Notes: generated by a model from the letters alone, not told the origin. 64,000 nt of DNA from Stenopsyche tienmushanensis (GCA_008973525.1 WACJ01000098.1:434001-498000); one strand, 5' to 3'. Shown: positions 13,072 to 25,874, counted from the first letter of the stretch. Program-made: numbers and translations.

Positions 13072-13472
13072 TTAATCCCTAAAGGAGTACTATCCCAGGG
13101 TCTGAGATCCCCCACTATTCAGAGAGAGTACTCCTGTGCATTGAGCCCGGAGACAGACAGAGACAGAGAGAGAACGTAGCGCAGTCCGAGAGACAGAGAC
13201 GGAGAGCTTCTCCGTATACATCGCACGATTGTATATATTATTAGTTCAAATTTATCGACTAATAATAATTTCGATTTCAAGTTTGTTATTTGTTTACACA
13301 AATAAATGATCGAATATTGTATGCTATCAACAGTGTTTATTTACAATTGACTCTGCTTCGAATTGAAGATAGTTTTACGCTGATAGGAGCTGACAGAAAG
13401 TAATCGATGTAAAGCGATTATGGCATCAACGACTTCATCGATTTTATATTAGCTCACTCCTCAAAAGGTTAA
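13072..13472 (-). mobile_element. Family A MITE, copy 3 (subfamily with CCTAAAGGAGTACT end)
   Basis: On the plus strand it opens with TTAATCCCTAAAGGAG and ends with CTCCTCAAAAGGTTAA, so TTAA lies at both ends. It contains the GAGACAGAGAC tracts of the family in reverse orientation and a private block (TTGACTCTGC, then TTACGCTGATAGGAGC) shared only with the copy at 62.95-63.51 kb. No coding frame. Confidence 0.85.
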
Positions 13473-15750
13473 ACACCATAATATATTTAAAAATATAATT
13501 TATTTATATTAATAATTAGTTAATTTCATAAAAGATATGTATACATCAAGTTTGATATGGTTAATAGAGTGTAAAACATGGTATTGATCTAAATTAAACG
13601 GGTCTAGCCAAGGATTACATGCGTCATTGACTAGCATATTCGATAATATTTGTGCGACGGAAATTGAATTATCCGGGGAAAATCAACCCTATTGCGCTCC
13701 ATAGCTGATTGTAAAAATCAAGAGATAAAACAAAGTCAAAGTAACCGGCATCACGTCAGACATTATTAATGTCGTACCAAAGAGGAAACGAATAGCTGCG
13801 AGAGTGCATTGAAATATATTGAATAATTTCGAACGGAAACAAAGAACCTGATTCCGTCGAATAAATAAAATACTGTTCTTTAGGGACACGAGGAAGATTA
13901 CATCTTGGACTGGAGTTGACTTCGCAAGGGAGGCTCCGGAGTAAAATATATAGAGGTTCGATCCGAAGAGGTCTCGGGGTAGGGGTCCTGTATGAATTAT
14001 TCATTGCGCGGTATGGGAACGTTATTTTTGAAAGTGAGTCGATAATACCGTTGATTAAATCGGGATACGCGATCGTGGAGGACTAGATTAGATTACTCTT
14101 ACCTTTGACGCCAAACACGATAATTCCAAGGGACATTTCGAGGATTTACAGCCAAACAAATCGGGACGAAGGAATGCGCCCGGCGCTCATAATTCAGGGG
14201 GCGTCGTCGTATTTTGTACCAAGTCCAAATATGCGAACGGAACGGGGTGGAAACTTAGATTAATCGGCGATTTGCGTGATCGACATGGAGAAAAACCAAC
14301 TACAACCTGCGTATATTTTATCTTTTGTAAAAAAATAATTTTCCGCGTGCTCCATTTGTGTACATTATCCGAACGTATCCTTCGGCGCACGTATTTTCTT
14401 GCTTTCACCAACGTTTGAGTCGTAAAACTCTACTGTTTATTTTTATTGGAATTCCCCCCTCATATAAATTTCTAGGAAAGCCATTTATCACTTAATGTAA
14501 TGATAAAAAGTTTACAGCTCAACATGTGATGAAAAATATATTTTTATCGTCTTTCATGCACTCATGTTATCCGAGTGTCATTAGCGGAGTTGAAATGCTA
14601 GAATATTCTCTTCAAAAATATGCAATGCCAGCGAGTGATTTTAAAGAGAAGGAAATAATTACGAATGTAATTAATGCAAAAAATAACACCCAATTAGCTT
14701 TGGTCCCGGATGTGCAAAAAGGAAAGGCGGAAGTCACCGTTTTCGTGAAGATGAACATCCTTTTGTTAAACTAGTTTTCCATCCGAAGCACAAAGTATGA
14801 CCGTTGGGGGACTATGTGGTATTTGCCGGGTAAACTTAGCAGGCGTGCGCAACCGTGACCAATTACATTTCCGTAGCTTTTTAGCGCGACGAATGTGCAA
14901 AATAACATATTTCTATGTACAATTTGTGTGCCATTAATTAGGAAATCGTTTGCTCGTGCCGTAGGAGTACTTTATTTGGTAAACATTTTTAGAGACCAGC
15001 AGACAGCACTGCGGAAGCAACTACGTTTCGGCGAAGTTGGGAATAAACAAACGATACGAGAATTTATGCAGGAACACTGTCCAAAATGAATCTGTGGATG
15101 CATAATTTTGATTAAAGCTAAAAGCATAAAATTGCTGTCCGAAAATATATTCATAATTGAAGCGATATAAGAAGAAAAAAGCGGTATGCATCGAGCAAAA
15201 AAGTATCAGGTCAAGCGAATTTTGGTTGTTGCGGTTGACGTATGCTTGTGAATTGTGCCATTAATGTCTGTAACGCGGAAGGAAATCCTGGGAAAATTGC
15301 AAACTTATCAGATTCGGATTTTCTTCTTTCAATAAGAAATTTCTGGAAAGGTAGTGATATTTGACCTGACCTATCAAAAAAGGGATCGACGGTGATCCAA
15401 TCGAGACCTGGATAGAGAATCTGTACCCCGGGAGGATCTTTGAGAAAAAGACTAACTTCGTGTTTAAGAAGACGCTCCAACAAAGCGTCTATCCTCAGAT
15501 GGATCACCACTCGCTTGCTCCGTATTACGCACGTTTACTTGCTTGCAATACCTGCTTCATTTCGACTTTTATCGCCGAGCGAATTAAATCATAAACGTGT
15601 TCCGTCGTTCATCGTAGCCGACTTGTTGGTCGGGACCATTGTTACGGATTGCGACGCAATTGATCTCGCAATCAACGCGATTTTCAATTCACAGCGATAA
15701 AGAAAGAGGAATCTTACATATGCTTTTCGCACATTGATGGCAGAGATTGT
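13473..15750. other. No recognised gene
   Basis: Unique sequence, slightly less AT-rich from 13900 to 14400 and 15200 to 15700. A 99-codon minus-strand frame (15211-15510) and an overlapping plus-strand frame are open but unrecognised. Confidence 0.5.
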
Positions 15751-16090
15751 TAATCGGAGACAGAGACGGAAAGAGTATCTTGCATTTCATCGTACACTCG
15801 TACAATATACGATTGTATCGATCGATAACGATAATTCAGATTTATTGATTTTAAGCTTCAACAAATGCATTATATGACACATTTGCATTGTTTGTATTTA
15901 AGCGAAGAAATGAACGAATATTGAGTGCTATCAAAAGCGTTAAGGTTTATTCATTGATATACAAGATTGACTTACGCTGCGCGGTTCTGAGAGAAAAGCG
16001 TTTTTTTTTTAGAAAATAAGCGGTGCACATGCGAATATAGCATCTACGTTTACATCATTTTATAGTTAGGTCACTAAGCAAAGGGTTATA
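15751..16090 (-). mobile_element. Family A MITE, copy 4
   Basis: This reverse-orientation copy begins with GAGACAGAGACGGAAAGAG, continues through the TCGATCGATAACGAT block and the CTTACGCTGCGCGG block, and ends with CACTAAGCAAAGGGTTAT, which retains the AAAGGGTTA terminus. It belongs to the variant that shares its right part with the longer elements at 23 and 28 kb. Confidence 0.8.
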
Positions 16091-17199
16091 ACGCATGAAT
16101 AAGGTCTTGATATGATTATCAGTATGAATATAAGAAACATCTTCTGGCTCACATGTTAAATGTGAACAATATGATTTGTGCTTCTTATCCAAGTGTCGCT
16201 GATTATCTTCTTAGCTAAGTACCGTATCCATTATTGGATGTAGGCGATCTCCACACAAAATCTTGATAATTTTTAATCTTGATATCATTATTTTTATAGG
16301 AATTTTGATAGAACTGATCTTTTATATTAAGTCCAAGTTCAGGATATAGCTCACTATACCGATAATTGATCACTTGGTAAAAATCGTAATTGACACGTAG
16401 TTGGCATATTGGAAATTGGAAATTTGCAGAATTTAAAAATACAAGAACTTATGCGTGTAATTATGGTTCGCTTATTATTATTAAGGCAAACGAAGCAAAT
16501 TAAATATACATAGGTTTGGTTATTTTAAAAACATAATCAGCGCCACGAGATAATATAAACATTAAAAAATGGAGCCTCGGGGATGTTATCAGAACTGGAA
16601 AGATCCATTAATTGGATGATGATATGTTGACGCAATTAGTTATTGAATCAAACGCTTGATAAATAAACGGGAAATTTCTTGAAAATAAAGGTTATATATG
16701 GTTAAGAGTTCCTTCAGGATTGTATTCGTCCTTTAAATAAATTAAATAAACAACCACACTTTAACAAATTAGATATGTACATTACAATTACTATCCGGGT
16801 ATGAAGTGCTTAGCCATATATATGTTTCATATGCGTATCCTAATCATTACTAATTGGTCATATAAAATGGTAGTTATCCTCGACTACTTTTTGAATACAA
16901 AGCGCTCAAAAAAAGAAAGATTACGCCGAACATAATTCCATCAATTAAACGGGACTTTATTTATGGTGGCAAAGGCAATAAAGCCACGTTAACGCGAATA
17001 ATCCCAGCAGTATAAAGTGGAGTTCTAGATGGGACGGCGCTAGGTTCCATGTCCTCGGCATAATAAAAAAAATATTCCTGATAGAGTTGTATATTCCTGG
17101 TTCGGGCGAGTATTAGTAGCTGAGTAGAGGTTTTTCGCGGCACGAAAAGTATGACGCCGGGGTTGGGATTTCACTAATCTGACAGTTGCTCTAAAGAGG
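16091..17199. other. Nothing recognised
   Basis: Unique AT-rich sequence. Confidence 0.6.
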
Positions 17200-17640
17200 A
17201 TTTGGCGCAAATCTCCCAGCTCTGTGACACCGACAGCGCGGCGGGTTCAAACCGCCATACCCACATTCACCCAAAACCACCCCCGCGTACTACAGCCCCT
17301 GCCAGTACCACCCTTAACCTACACATACGCTCCCTCCCATATGAAACGGGACCTGGTAAGCCGGCAGCGCTCTTTGTCCGCCTACGTTGCCCCGAACATT
17401 TTTCAATCTTGCTGTCCATATTATGACTGCGCATTTATATTTCACTCTGGCCTGCGATTCGACCGATTCATACTTACGCTGCAATATTTCCAGCCGGTGC
17501 AAAAATCATCATTTTACTACATTTCTGCATTGCTACGTTTTCGAAAATACAAATTCGAAAGCGCGGATTTCAATCCGGTTTTTATTATTTTGGAAATTAT
17601 ATTATACACTCGAGTAAGGACAGAACGCGACTGAAATGAA
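17200..17640 (+). other. C-rich segment with an unassigned 136-codon frame
   Basis: The first 150 bases are strongly C-rich on the plus strand (many CCC and CAC runs). A frame is open at 17224-17634, with a proline-rich start and an aromatic, basic end, and a shorter one overlaps it in another frame. No motif is recognisable, and the frame is probably open because stop codons are rare in C-rich sequence. Confidence 0.3.
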
Positions 17641-18174
17641 ATGCAAACCGAAATAAATGAGTAGAAATTGAATTACAGACATAACCAGACCGAGCAATAT
17701 ACATTTTGTAGCATCTAGTCCGACAACTACGGTATGATTTTTTTTGAAAACGTATTCGAATGCATAAACGTACGAAATATTTTATTTGCTTGGATTGCAC
17801 ATTTGAAGCAATGTGTTATTACGGCTACAATAAGTAATGCTCGAAAAAATATTAGAGTAACCGATATCGATAATAGTGTCAAATTGATTATGAGGATTTA
17901 ATTTGATTTCAATTACTATATATAATTTTTGAAGTGAAAGTTCTATAGAAATGGTAGAGCAAATTGGCCCGAACGTCGCATAAAAGGATATCGTGTAATT
18001 CAAAGGATGAACGTATTCTTTGAGCATTTTCTTAGATCTCTTGAATTACGCGGCACCAAAGCGCGCGCGTTCTGTGCCTAGAGGTAAATCCGCCACTGGT
18101 TCAGAAATAAAAAAAGACAATTTAATATTTTCTTCCTGACACTTGGCACCCCTACTCTATTCTGTTCTGTGGAT
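17641..18174. other. Nothing recognised
   Basis: Unique sequence up to the repeat mosaic that begins with repeat E copy 1. Confidence 0.55.
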
Positions 18175-18275
18175 ATGTTTAAGCATGGCGTCCGATCGCG
18201 AGGCGCTCATTTGAAGTGTCAGCGGTTCGAAAGGCGGACCGGTTGGACATACAAACCTTGTGGCCACTCCCTCAT
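18175..18275 (-). repeat. Repeat E copy 1
   Basis: In reverse this matches 43015-43110: GTGGCCAC, GTCCAACCGG, CCGCTGACAC and GCGCCTCGCGATCGGACG. It is GC-rich against its surroundings and abuts the left side of the mariner fragment. Confidence 0.7.
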
Positions 18276-18287
18276 ATGTTAATGTAT

Positions 18288-18620
18288 TTAGGGCGTTTTG
18301 TGTAAGTTATGGGGAGTCCCCTTTCCCCAACACAGATCTAATCATAGCCATGGTTGAAAAAAACCAGCGATACACTGTTCGCGAAATAGCTAACAAGTTA
18401 GAAATTCCACGAACATCCGTCCAAAATCATCTGACAAAATTGGGCTACATCAATCGTTCAGATGTGTGGCTTCCTTATGAACTGACTGACTCAGATAAAC
18501 TCCAGCGTATTTCAACATGCGATCTTCTTCTCCAACGACATAATAGCCAACCTTTTTTTGAAGAGACTTGTCACTGGAGATGAAAGTTGGATACTCTATA
18601 AAAATATCCAACGTAAACGA
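18288..18620 (+). pseudogene. Mariner transposase fragment (second helix-turn-helix to the first catalytic Asp)
   Basis: The open frame encodes MVEKNQRYTVREIANKLEIP and continues through a helix-turn-helix, the mariner linker WLPYELTD and STCDLLLQRH, aligning with the second half of the mariner DNA-binding domain. A one-base change in a T-run after SQPF breaks the frame before TGDESW, which can be read in the next frame. The left end is degenerate but retains TTAGG at 18288. The copy stops abruptly at about 18620, where repeat F begins. This is the best-preserved helix-turn-helix of the four related copies in the window. Confidence 0.9.
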
Positions 18621-18740
18621 TTTTACTGGAAAGGGCTTTCTGGAATGCAAAGAATCCAGTCCCTCCTAGGCTAGGGCGAAGACAAACGTGACGCTTAAGT
18701 GCTTTTTGGATTCGCTTCTACACCAACTGAGGGTGTCTAG
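18621..18740 (+). repeat. Repeat F copy 1
   Basis: It carries TTTTACTGGAAAGGGCTTTC, AATCCAGTCCCTCC and CCAACTGAGGGTGTC. It begins exactly where the mariner fragment stops. Confidence 0.6.
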
Positions 18741-18956
18741 TTTATCTAAGCTAGTTTTAATTTACAAAATCTAGCTAGTTTCTCCCCCGTACTCAAGTGG
18801 CCACTCAAAGTTGAGAATGAGCGTTACTTTTTTTTTTTCAATAATTCAAATAGTTTCAATAATTCCTCCAAAATGTCAAAATTCGTTTTGTTAAAAAAAT
18901 CGTTATGGGTCGCAAATTTGACAGCTCTGGCATACATCATAAACATGTTACGCGCA

Positions 18957-19105
18957 TGCGCCGCGCCATTTTTACTGTGTGTGTGTATACGTATAATATA
19001 TAAGCAACCACTAGACCAGTAGCGTGTCTATTTTATTACATATTACACAACACACAGCTTCAGCTTTTAGCTAACAACTTCTGTTAACAAATAGAAAAAA
19101 GTTCA
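18957..19105 (+). repeat. Repeat D copy 2
   Basis: It starts TGTTACGCGCATGCGCCGC. A TATA-like TATAATATATAAGC is followed by CCACTAGACCAGTAGCG, TTTTATTACATATTACAC and TTTAGCTAAC. The TG start and TATA-like motif could mean a promoter-bearing LTR, but no second end is clear. Confidence 0.7.
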
Positions 19106-20779
19106 AATCAATTTTTCTTAGGAACAAATGAGTTTCTTAAAACTGCGGGAAAGTTCTTAGATACGTTTATGTGGATTGTACATGGTTTTATTATGATAAT
19201 AACTTTATATTTGGAACTTTTGGCTCCATTAACTCTTTAGGGGAATTTCGCAGACGATGTGAAGTGTCTACCAAAAAAGAGCAAAAGTTTACAGAAATTA
19301 TTTTTTCCGCAGATTAACATTTATACAATTACATAAGGCAAGTGTTTTAACTATAAATAAAGGAACGAGTATGTTTTTTTCAACTAATTAGAGTAAGTAA
19401 GAAAGTGGACTTGGCTATTACACAAGGTAAAAAATGCCTTTGTCGATTCAGTGCGCCCTCGTCAAACGGAGCAAAGAATTAAGGGCACGCGAGCCCAGGG
19501 TCCAAGTCTAGAAAAGAAGTGAAGTTGACTTAATTTCGTGAGTCATTAGGGTGATAAGTATTACCGGCTGGTCAGTGGACCGTTTGGCCCACAGAAAAGG
19601 TCGCCCGTTTAATAAATAACTGCGGCACGTTCTCCCCTTTTGTACTTTATAAAATAAATTGAAAAGCCAGCGGAAAATTGTTTCAGCAACACAGCCTTAG
19701 ACTATTTTTCTCCGGCAATATGGGCGAGACGTTAAGCCATCGAGACGTTCGGTAATGTCGAAGTCGTGGATGGGAGAAAACGAGAACCCACACTACGAGG
19801 GTCAAAGATTAACATCCATTTATTTGAGAAATTGCACAAAAAATACCGCATTTTCTTCACGAGTTGAATCCAGCGAGGGATTAATCAACGCCGGAAAAAT
19901 ACAATTTCAACCATGGAATCGGCCTGTTTACAAATTACTCAAATTTAGTCACACAAAACCGATAATTTCGTTATGGGTCAGGTTAGTGGGTGGGTTATGG
20001 GAGTGACGTGCGTAGCTTTGAGAGCTCTTATTACACAATGCGCAATATAATTTTATAAATGTCAACCCATTCCTAAATCAATATAATTAGTTTGGGAGTA
20101 TAAGATACAGCGTCCAATACATATTTTTAGCATAATTTATTAATATTCTAGGATGAAATAAATTTTGAATTGGATTCTTCATCAAACGACGAGACGTGAA
20201 ATGCTTTTATATATTCAGAATTTCCTTAAAATTCGACTGTTTATAAATTTATGATACCATCTCAATTGAAACTTTCGCACTAAAAACTATTTGGGTGGCA
20301 GATGAAAATCAGATGGCGCCAAATTAGATCTATGGGGAAAATTTGACAAAACGCTCAACCGCAATTTCCTCTCCAACTTTGTAATAGTGGTTTGTGGAAC
20401 ACCATTGTTTTACAAGAGACAAAAGCCGATTAGTTAATTTTGAGCTTTGCAGAAAAACTTTTTTTTATGGAGACCTAATGTATTTTTCATATGTGTGAGA
20501 ATTCTTCAAGACGACGCTGCTTATAATTAGTAGGGACCTAGAACAAGAGTTGAAACGTTGTAACTACTAAACTATGGAAATTATAAAGCTGAAACTTGGC
20601 ACCCAAAACTTAGTAATGCATGAGGGTATGTATCACATTTAAGTATTTAAGCGGATGTGAACATTTTCGCACATCTATAGGACATGTAATTTAATTTCGC
20701 AACGAAAATTTTCATGATTTAATTTGCAGACAGTTTCATCTTTGCTTCTAGTATAGAAATTCGCATGCATTATATGAGT
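19106..20779. other. Nothing recognised
   Basis: Unique AT-rich sequence. The stretch around 20560-20640 (AACTACTAAACTATGGAAAT, CTGAAACTTGGCACC) is worded like a dispersed insect repeat, but no second copy is in the window. Confidence 0.5.
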
Positions 20780-20960
20780 GCGAGTGAGATAGCTATATAA
20801 TATATAAAATAAGCGAGCGCTGAGTGCGTTTAGTAGCCGTACGTTCGTGTTGACGGTTGACTTTAATCAAAAAATAAAGATTTAAATCATATTAATTATT
20901 TATTATAAGTTTATTAATATTTTGGAGCGACGAGTGACCGTGAGAAAGTAAGGACTTGCG
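20780..20960 (+). promoter_or_regulatory. LTR- or promoter-like segment
   Basis: A TATA-rich CTATATAATATATAAAATA is followed at a usual distance by GCGTTTAGTAGCCG. A poly(A)-like AATAAA comes near 20873, and the segment ends in TTTTGGAGCGACGAGTGACC. This order resembles the U3-R-U5 of a retrotransposon. No second copy was found in the window, so this is tentative. Confidence 0.3.
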
Positions 20961-22984
20961 CGAATCATAATTGCAGCGACCGTTGCATAAGAAGAAGATC
21001 GCAAAGGATTAGAGAATTTGGACAAAAAAACTTAACATCAAAAACATCAGCGTATTAATAAGGTCTATATAAATTAAGGTCTATTTTCAATTTAAATTAA
21101 TTTCAATAATATTGGCAATATCTTTATGCATCGTGTTGTTTTTTCATGTGTATTAAGTTGAAGTGATGAAAATCACAAATCTGTGCAAACGGCATAAATA
21201 AAGTTAATGAGATCTGATCTAAATTGGTTTTAAATTTGGAATAGTTAAGAAGTTGCTATTTTAATTGAAAATACTGGAGTATGGACATCCAAATGAGTCA
21301 ATGTTAATTAGCGTGCAACACATGCATCACAAGACTCAACGCCCTCATCCAGGTCAAAGATATCTACGTTAAATAATTAATTATATCGGATTTATAAAAT
21401 ATTGAGATTAGAACCATTTATATTATATTAAAAAACGAATAAAAACACTATGATAAAAGGGTGCGATGTAATTCAGATTATTGCAATCCACAGGGTTTCA
21501 GATACTTAGGTATGTACAATAAAAGAAACGGTTTGCCGAAGACAATTTCAATTCTCGAACGTATTGTTATCCGAATTCCTCCCCGATCTCGATTTTTACA
21601 ATAATGGGTTTGCCGAACAAAAAGGGACGTTTTAAAAGAAACCACAGAGATTTATGTTAAATCGGGATATGGAAAACGTCACAAGAGATACTTTTATCCG
21701 TATATTACAAAACAACGCAAGATGAAAAAAAAAGGCAGCGGAGGAGATAGAGAAGGAGGAGGCTATCCGGGAATCGATTAAGTCTGAAAACAAACCATCA
21801 ATTTTTCAAGCGACTTATTTTGGGTAAGACGCTCACGGAGCGATATAAATGTTGGAAGAGCGGCAAGGGGTTGTGGTAGCCGTTTTCCTTGACGAGCCGC
21901 AACGGCGGATTCGTATAACGGAAGAGCGGCGTATAACGACTTATAACGACGGTTTCCACGATAATATACGCGCAACTGTCAGCCCGAGAGAAGAGAAGGT
22001 CGTAATTTATGTGTTTGCCAAGGGGAGGCGCCGGTGCTCTCCTCTTCGCCCAGGGAGACAATTTTTAAGGGACAGGCTACTTTACATATCAAGGGCAATA
22101 TGTCATTTCGGGCCACGGGCTTATATAGACTTAGCCGAATGTTAAACAACGCCGTCATTAAACAAGCTGCTACGACTTCAGTAAGACGTACACGAGGACG
22201 TCGCGTCCGCCCACTATCAACATCTCGCAAGATATATTGTGCCGCACTGGGTGCGGTTGCTACACGAGTGACCCTCTTTCAAAGGGAAAAAAAATAACCT
22301 CCGACCGAAGGACATTTCCCTACTGGCTCTATATATATAATTAATGGACGTGGGGCGAACAAAAATAAGGGGTGTTTCCACGAAAAAAGAAAGTTGACTT
22401 AATGAAACGTCCCTTGAAAAGGAATTGCTAAAAAGCCAATTTCAAAACAAAGTGACTCCAATTTAAGTATTTTTTTTGTTGTATAAATTAAGTTTGTAAA
22501 AACATCAAGGCGAAAATATATTGGCAAACGTATTGCAGCGTGAAGCAAAATCTATATTAAATAATTGCAAAGTCTTTCTCGCAACTAAGCATTTCGGTTT
22601 GTTCCTTGAACAAATGCATTTGGCCAAAATTTGACTGTTTTTATTTTCATTGTCTTCCTGCAAAGCTCTTGTTGTGTTTTATCACCAATATTAATAATCA
22701 TTCTGATGACCGTCGTTCATCGGTGCCGGCACGTTAACTGGAGCCGCATAATATAGATATTGCGCTGTGGTCGATATTCGAAATGATCTCGCAGTTTTGA
22801 GTGCCTCTTTTAATTCCGGTAACGAATAGGATACAAATCTATTTGTCAGGGAGAGTTTTTTTTCTGATTTTGTCGTGTCCATTTTTAGTTTACGAAAATG
22901 AATTCTACTTCATATGAACATCTTTGCCTTCTAATCATAGCGAAGTGTTGTGAAAGAGTGAAAAAATTGTATTTTACAGAATTT
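20961..22984. other. No recognised gene
   Basis: Unique sequence. A GC-richer part (21840-22270) keeps three overlapping frames of about 85-98 codons open on both strands; this pattern fits low stop density rather than a gene. Confidence 0.5.
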
Positions 22985-23198
22985 TATCTTTTAGACCAAT
23001 CATGAGACAGAGACGGGTGTCTTGCGTCTCATTATACACTCGTGCATTGACGGCAAAATCGTGTCGTAAAGGTACTGCTACACGTCTAAACGTTCTCAGT
23101 ACATTTTTTTTTTATAGAAACTCGTACATGTTCATACTTATTATTAAACAAAAAATCGCATTCAAAAGAATCTTTTAACTGTCATAAAATAGATATAA

Positions 23199-23399
23199 TC
23201 AATTGAAATCGTTATCGTCGGATAAGTTATTAAGCTCTTTCAACAAAAATAGACGACTTTCGTTCGTGTTGTCTTGAGAGTAGGCGTTTGTTTTGATAAT
23301 TAAGATACTTGCATCATTTTTATCGTTGACCAATTTTGTTATTCCCCATTGACTGTTATAGAGTGGCGTTATCAGCTGAGTATTAACACTCTTTTGCAA
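23199..23399 (-). pseudogene. Open frame inside an A-related repeat, product unknown
   Basis: The 66-residue product is hydrophilic and asparagine-rich, with a core reading GITKLVNDKNDASILIIKTN and an acidic end (LSDDNDFN). The copy at 28.18-28.31 kb translates to GITKLFNNKNDASILIIKTN in the same relative position before a stop. The two nucleotide copies differ at many sites while this peptide is largely kept. I do not recognise a domain. It may be a remnant of a transposon protein or of a captured exon. Confidence 0.35.
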
Positions 23400-23429
23400 A
23401 ATCTACTTCTTTAGAAGTAAATTAAAAGG

Positions 23430-23513
23430 TTTGCACGGTAACCCTGTTATTTATTTTCGCAACACATTCATAGGCAAAAATAGCTGAACAACAAAAAGCA
23501 GATACCGTGCAAG
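23430..23513. repeat. 84-bp inverted-repeat element, copy 1
   Basis: Perfect 10-bp arms TTGCACGGTA (23431-23440) and TACCGTGCAA (23503-23512) bound this segment. A second copy with the same interior and arms lies at 28060-28144 in the opposite orientation. It could be a tiny MITE nested in the larger repeat or a structured part of it. Confidence 0.75.
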
Positions 23514-23520
23514 TTGAATA

Positions 23521-25461
23521 TATGATCAGACAGTTGAAATTACTATTGTATTTAGGCGATAGGTGTTGTTAAAAACCAAGAAGAAATTTTAATTAGATAT
23601 TAATTTCAAATCTAAAAGATGATGAAATGCAACAGCATTATTGATGCAAATAAATCGGTAATCAAAAATATTAAATGAAAATTGAACAGACTGACCAATA
23701 TATATTCTGATCTTTGCTAATTTAGTAAGGAATAAGTATTATCTTAAGTACTGATAGCGATTCAGAAGCCATAAATCTTAAAGAATGCGTGGATTGTGGA
23801 TAATCCCTATCAGCACATTATATAAGTTATTTCCTAAATACATGGCGATTCATAGTTTATTGAACTTAATATAAAATGACTGAGTTTATAATCAGGGATA
23901 GAAGCCGTATTCCTTTACGCAAAAAAAGCATCAAGAATTTCCACTGCATTCTTTCCAGCAAAAGTGAATTCTTTACAATCCTGCGGCTTCAAATAAAGCA
24001 AGAGGACTCGAGTACAATGAGCAATATTATTGTTCTAAGCAATAGCACTGAAAACACACGAAATCGTTGGTCGTCTACTAATAAATTTTGGCATTTTTCG
24101 ACTGAATGCCAAAAAATTCGAAAATGTGTTTTTCGACGATCGATACGCCACAGAATATTAATGGAATACGCTTAAAATCATTGACGTATGTATGAAATTC
24201 AAATAACGAATGATTTTAAAATAGGTAGATGTCGAGTAAATTCTTAGCGTGACAATTCAAGTAAATTAAGCCCTAGGAGAAGATTAATTAAAAGCCGGTT
24301 CAATGGCTATATCCCTAAGGCCATACAAGGAGTGTCGTAGCTTAGATACGGTCATGGATCGCCGAATTGCGGATGGATTGTGTAATCCAAATGTATTACC
24401 TTGAACTCTGTCATTTGAATAAGCCGATTTGCGGAATATAAAATTAATATTTCCACATGGAATATTTCATACATGCGAGTGTGATTAAAAGCATTTACGG
24501 ACATTTCGGGCGAAAATAGTGGCAGAGCCGAGTCCTTTGAAAGCAGATATTCTTGTTGGCGAGCCGACATGCGGCCTGACAGTGGAAATGCATCATATTC
24601 TTGTAACGTGACATGGTGACATAACGACAGGGTGGCCCATCGTTATCTGTTCGAACACAGTGAGCAGCGGTTAAGCAGTCCGAGTAGTGTGACCCACAAA
24701 CACAGCACCCGCGTTAAATTACCATTAGGAGGTCGTTACCCACCCCTGTATAATTGCAGAAGCCATGCAAGCACCCTGGCGATGCATTGCGTTACTGCCG
24801 TTTTCCAACTAAATGCTGCCAAGTTTCTGCATTGCGAATTTGAGATTACGGTCTTAAACAATAAGAGTTTTTGCAAAACTGCAACTTGAATGTTAATATA
24901 GTACTAAAGTACATTACGAAAATATTAATCTTCTGACATAACCTTCCTCTTTACAAATTACATTAATTTTGTCTGTTTATCGATTGTGTTTCTGTGGGAA
25001 CGATTTAAAAACAACAAAAAAATGCAAAAACAAAAGTCGATGACCTCAATTCCGTTTTTTTTAAGATTAAATCATACATTACAAAATTTTGTGTGAGATA
25101 ATCATTCATTTTTTTTTTCATTCGAGAGTACATTTATGCCATTAAGTATGCAATATAACGTCGTTCAAATGTCCGCCGCAGCTTTGCTTAGTGACACGTA
25201 TTCCGGAGGTCTAAATTTCGATGACTGTCGCATAAATCTGACTGAATTTGCTAAATGGTGTACGTTATGTTAACTTTGAGGGCATTAATTGTTTGTGGTT
25301 TATATGCATAGTTATGTGATTTAAGATAGCCCAAAAAAAAATGAATTTTAGGATAAAGAATATAGCCCGATTATAGGATATATAAAATATTAGGTAAGAG
25401 AAACGTACGAGGGGTTGATAGTTTCGCTGAATGATTTTCCACAGATAAAATTCATATACAT
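23521..25461. other. Nothing recognised
   Basis: Unique AT-rich sequence with a slightly GC-richer patch at 24580-24800. Confidence 0.55.
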
Positions 25462-25820
25462 GTTAAAGCTTTGAGTAGTGAGTCGATTTAAAATCATCCT
25501 AAATATAGATGCTATATTCGTGTGTCCGCCAGTTATCATCCGTAAAAATCCAATTATCTGTCAGGACCGTCGCAGCGTGTGTGAAGTTTGTACATTAAAA
25601 AAAATAAACACCATCGATAGCACACAATATTTGGACATTTTTTTGAGAAAACATAAGCAATACGCTTGAAATCGATTCATTATATCATTATTAGTCGATG
25701 AATTTGGGTTAAGGATCTATAAAATCGTACGATGTATGCAAGATACTCTTTTCGTATCTATTTCTCTTTAAACTCAACGTGAAAGATACTCTCTTTTTCT
25801 GTCTATCTCCGAGCGTAACG
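25462..25820 (+). mobile_element. Family A MITE, copy 5
   Basis: It starts TTAAAGCTTTGAGTAGTGAG, a worn form of the family start TTAACCCTTTGAATAGTG. It carries the CTGTCAGGACCGTCGCAGCG block and the TCTGTCTATCTCCGAG block, and is cut off before the usual right terminus. A tandem set of AAAACCGGTTTT-like palindromes begins eight bases later. Confidence 0.82.
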
Positions 25821-25827
25821 TAAATCA

Positions 25828-25874
25828 AAAACCGGTTTTGAAAATCGGTTTTTTTGTTTTGAAAATCCGGTTTT
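25828..25874. repeat. Three tandem copies of an AAAACCGGTTTT-like palindrome
   Basis: AAAACCGGTTTT (25828-25839) is followed by AAAATCGGTTTT (25841-25852) and AAAATCCGGTTTT (25862-25874). A single perfect copy recurs at 26622-26633, on the far side of an inverted pair of family A elements. Confidence 0.8.

Larger units (their letters stand above)
22985..23520 (-). mobile_element. Longer A-related element with an internal open frame, copy 1
   Basis: Read on the minus strand the order is: an 84-bp element bounded by TTGCACGGTA inverted repeats (23430-23513), a 66-codon frame (23199-23399), then a 3' block with GTACCTTTACGACACG and ending in GACACCCGTCTCTGTCTC. The 3' block is shared with the elements at 12.2 and 28.5 kb and resembles the end of family A. 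The same order is repeated at 28 kb. It may be a fragment of a parent of the A MITEs. Confidence 0.7.

Noticed and set aside
13140..13215. GAGACAGAGAC microsatellite
   Set aside because: It is an internal block of family A elements and not an independent microsatellite.
15211..15510. 99-codon minus-strand open frame
   Set aside because: No recognisable motif, no clear splice sites, and an overlapping open frame on the other strand suggests low stop density rather than a gene.
17236..17260. tRNA T-arm-like GGCGGGTTCAAACCGCC
   Set aside because: No A box, anticodon arm or acceptor pairing upstream; the T-loop pairing is also off by one base.
21840..22300. Several overlapping 85-98-codon frames on both strands
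   Set aside because: They overlap in a GC-richer, arginine-coding patch; the peptides are low-complexity and unrecognised, which is the pattern of chance open frames.
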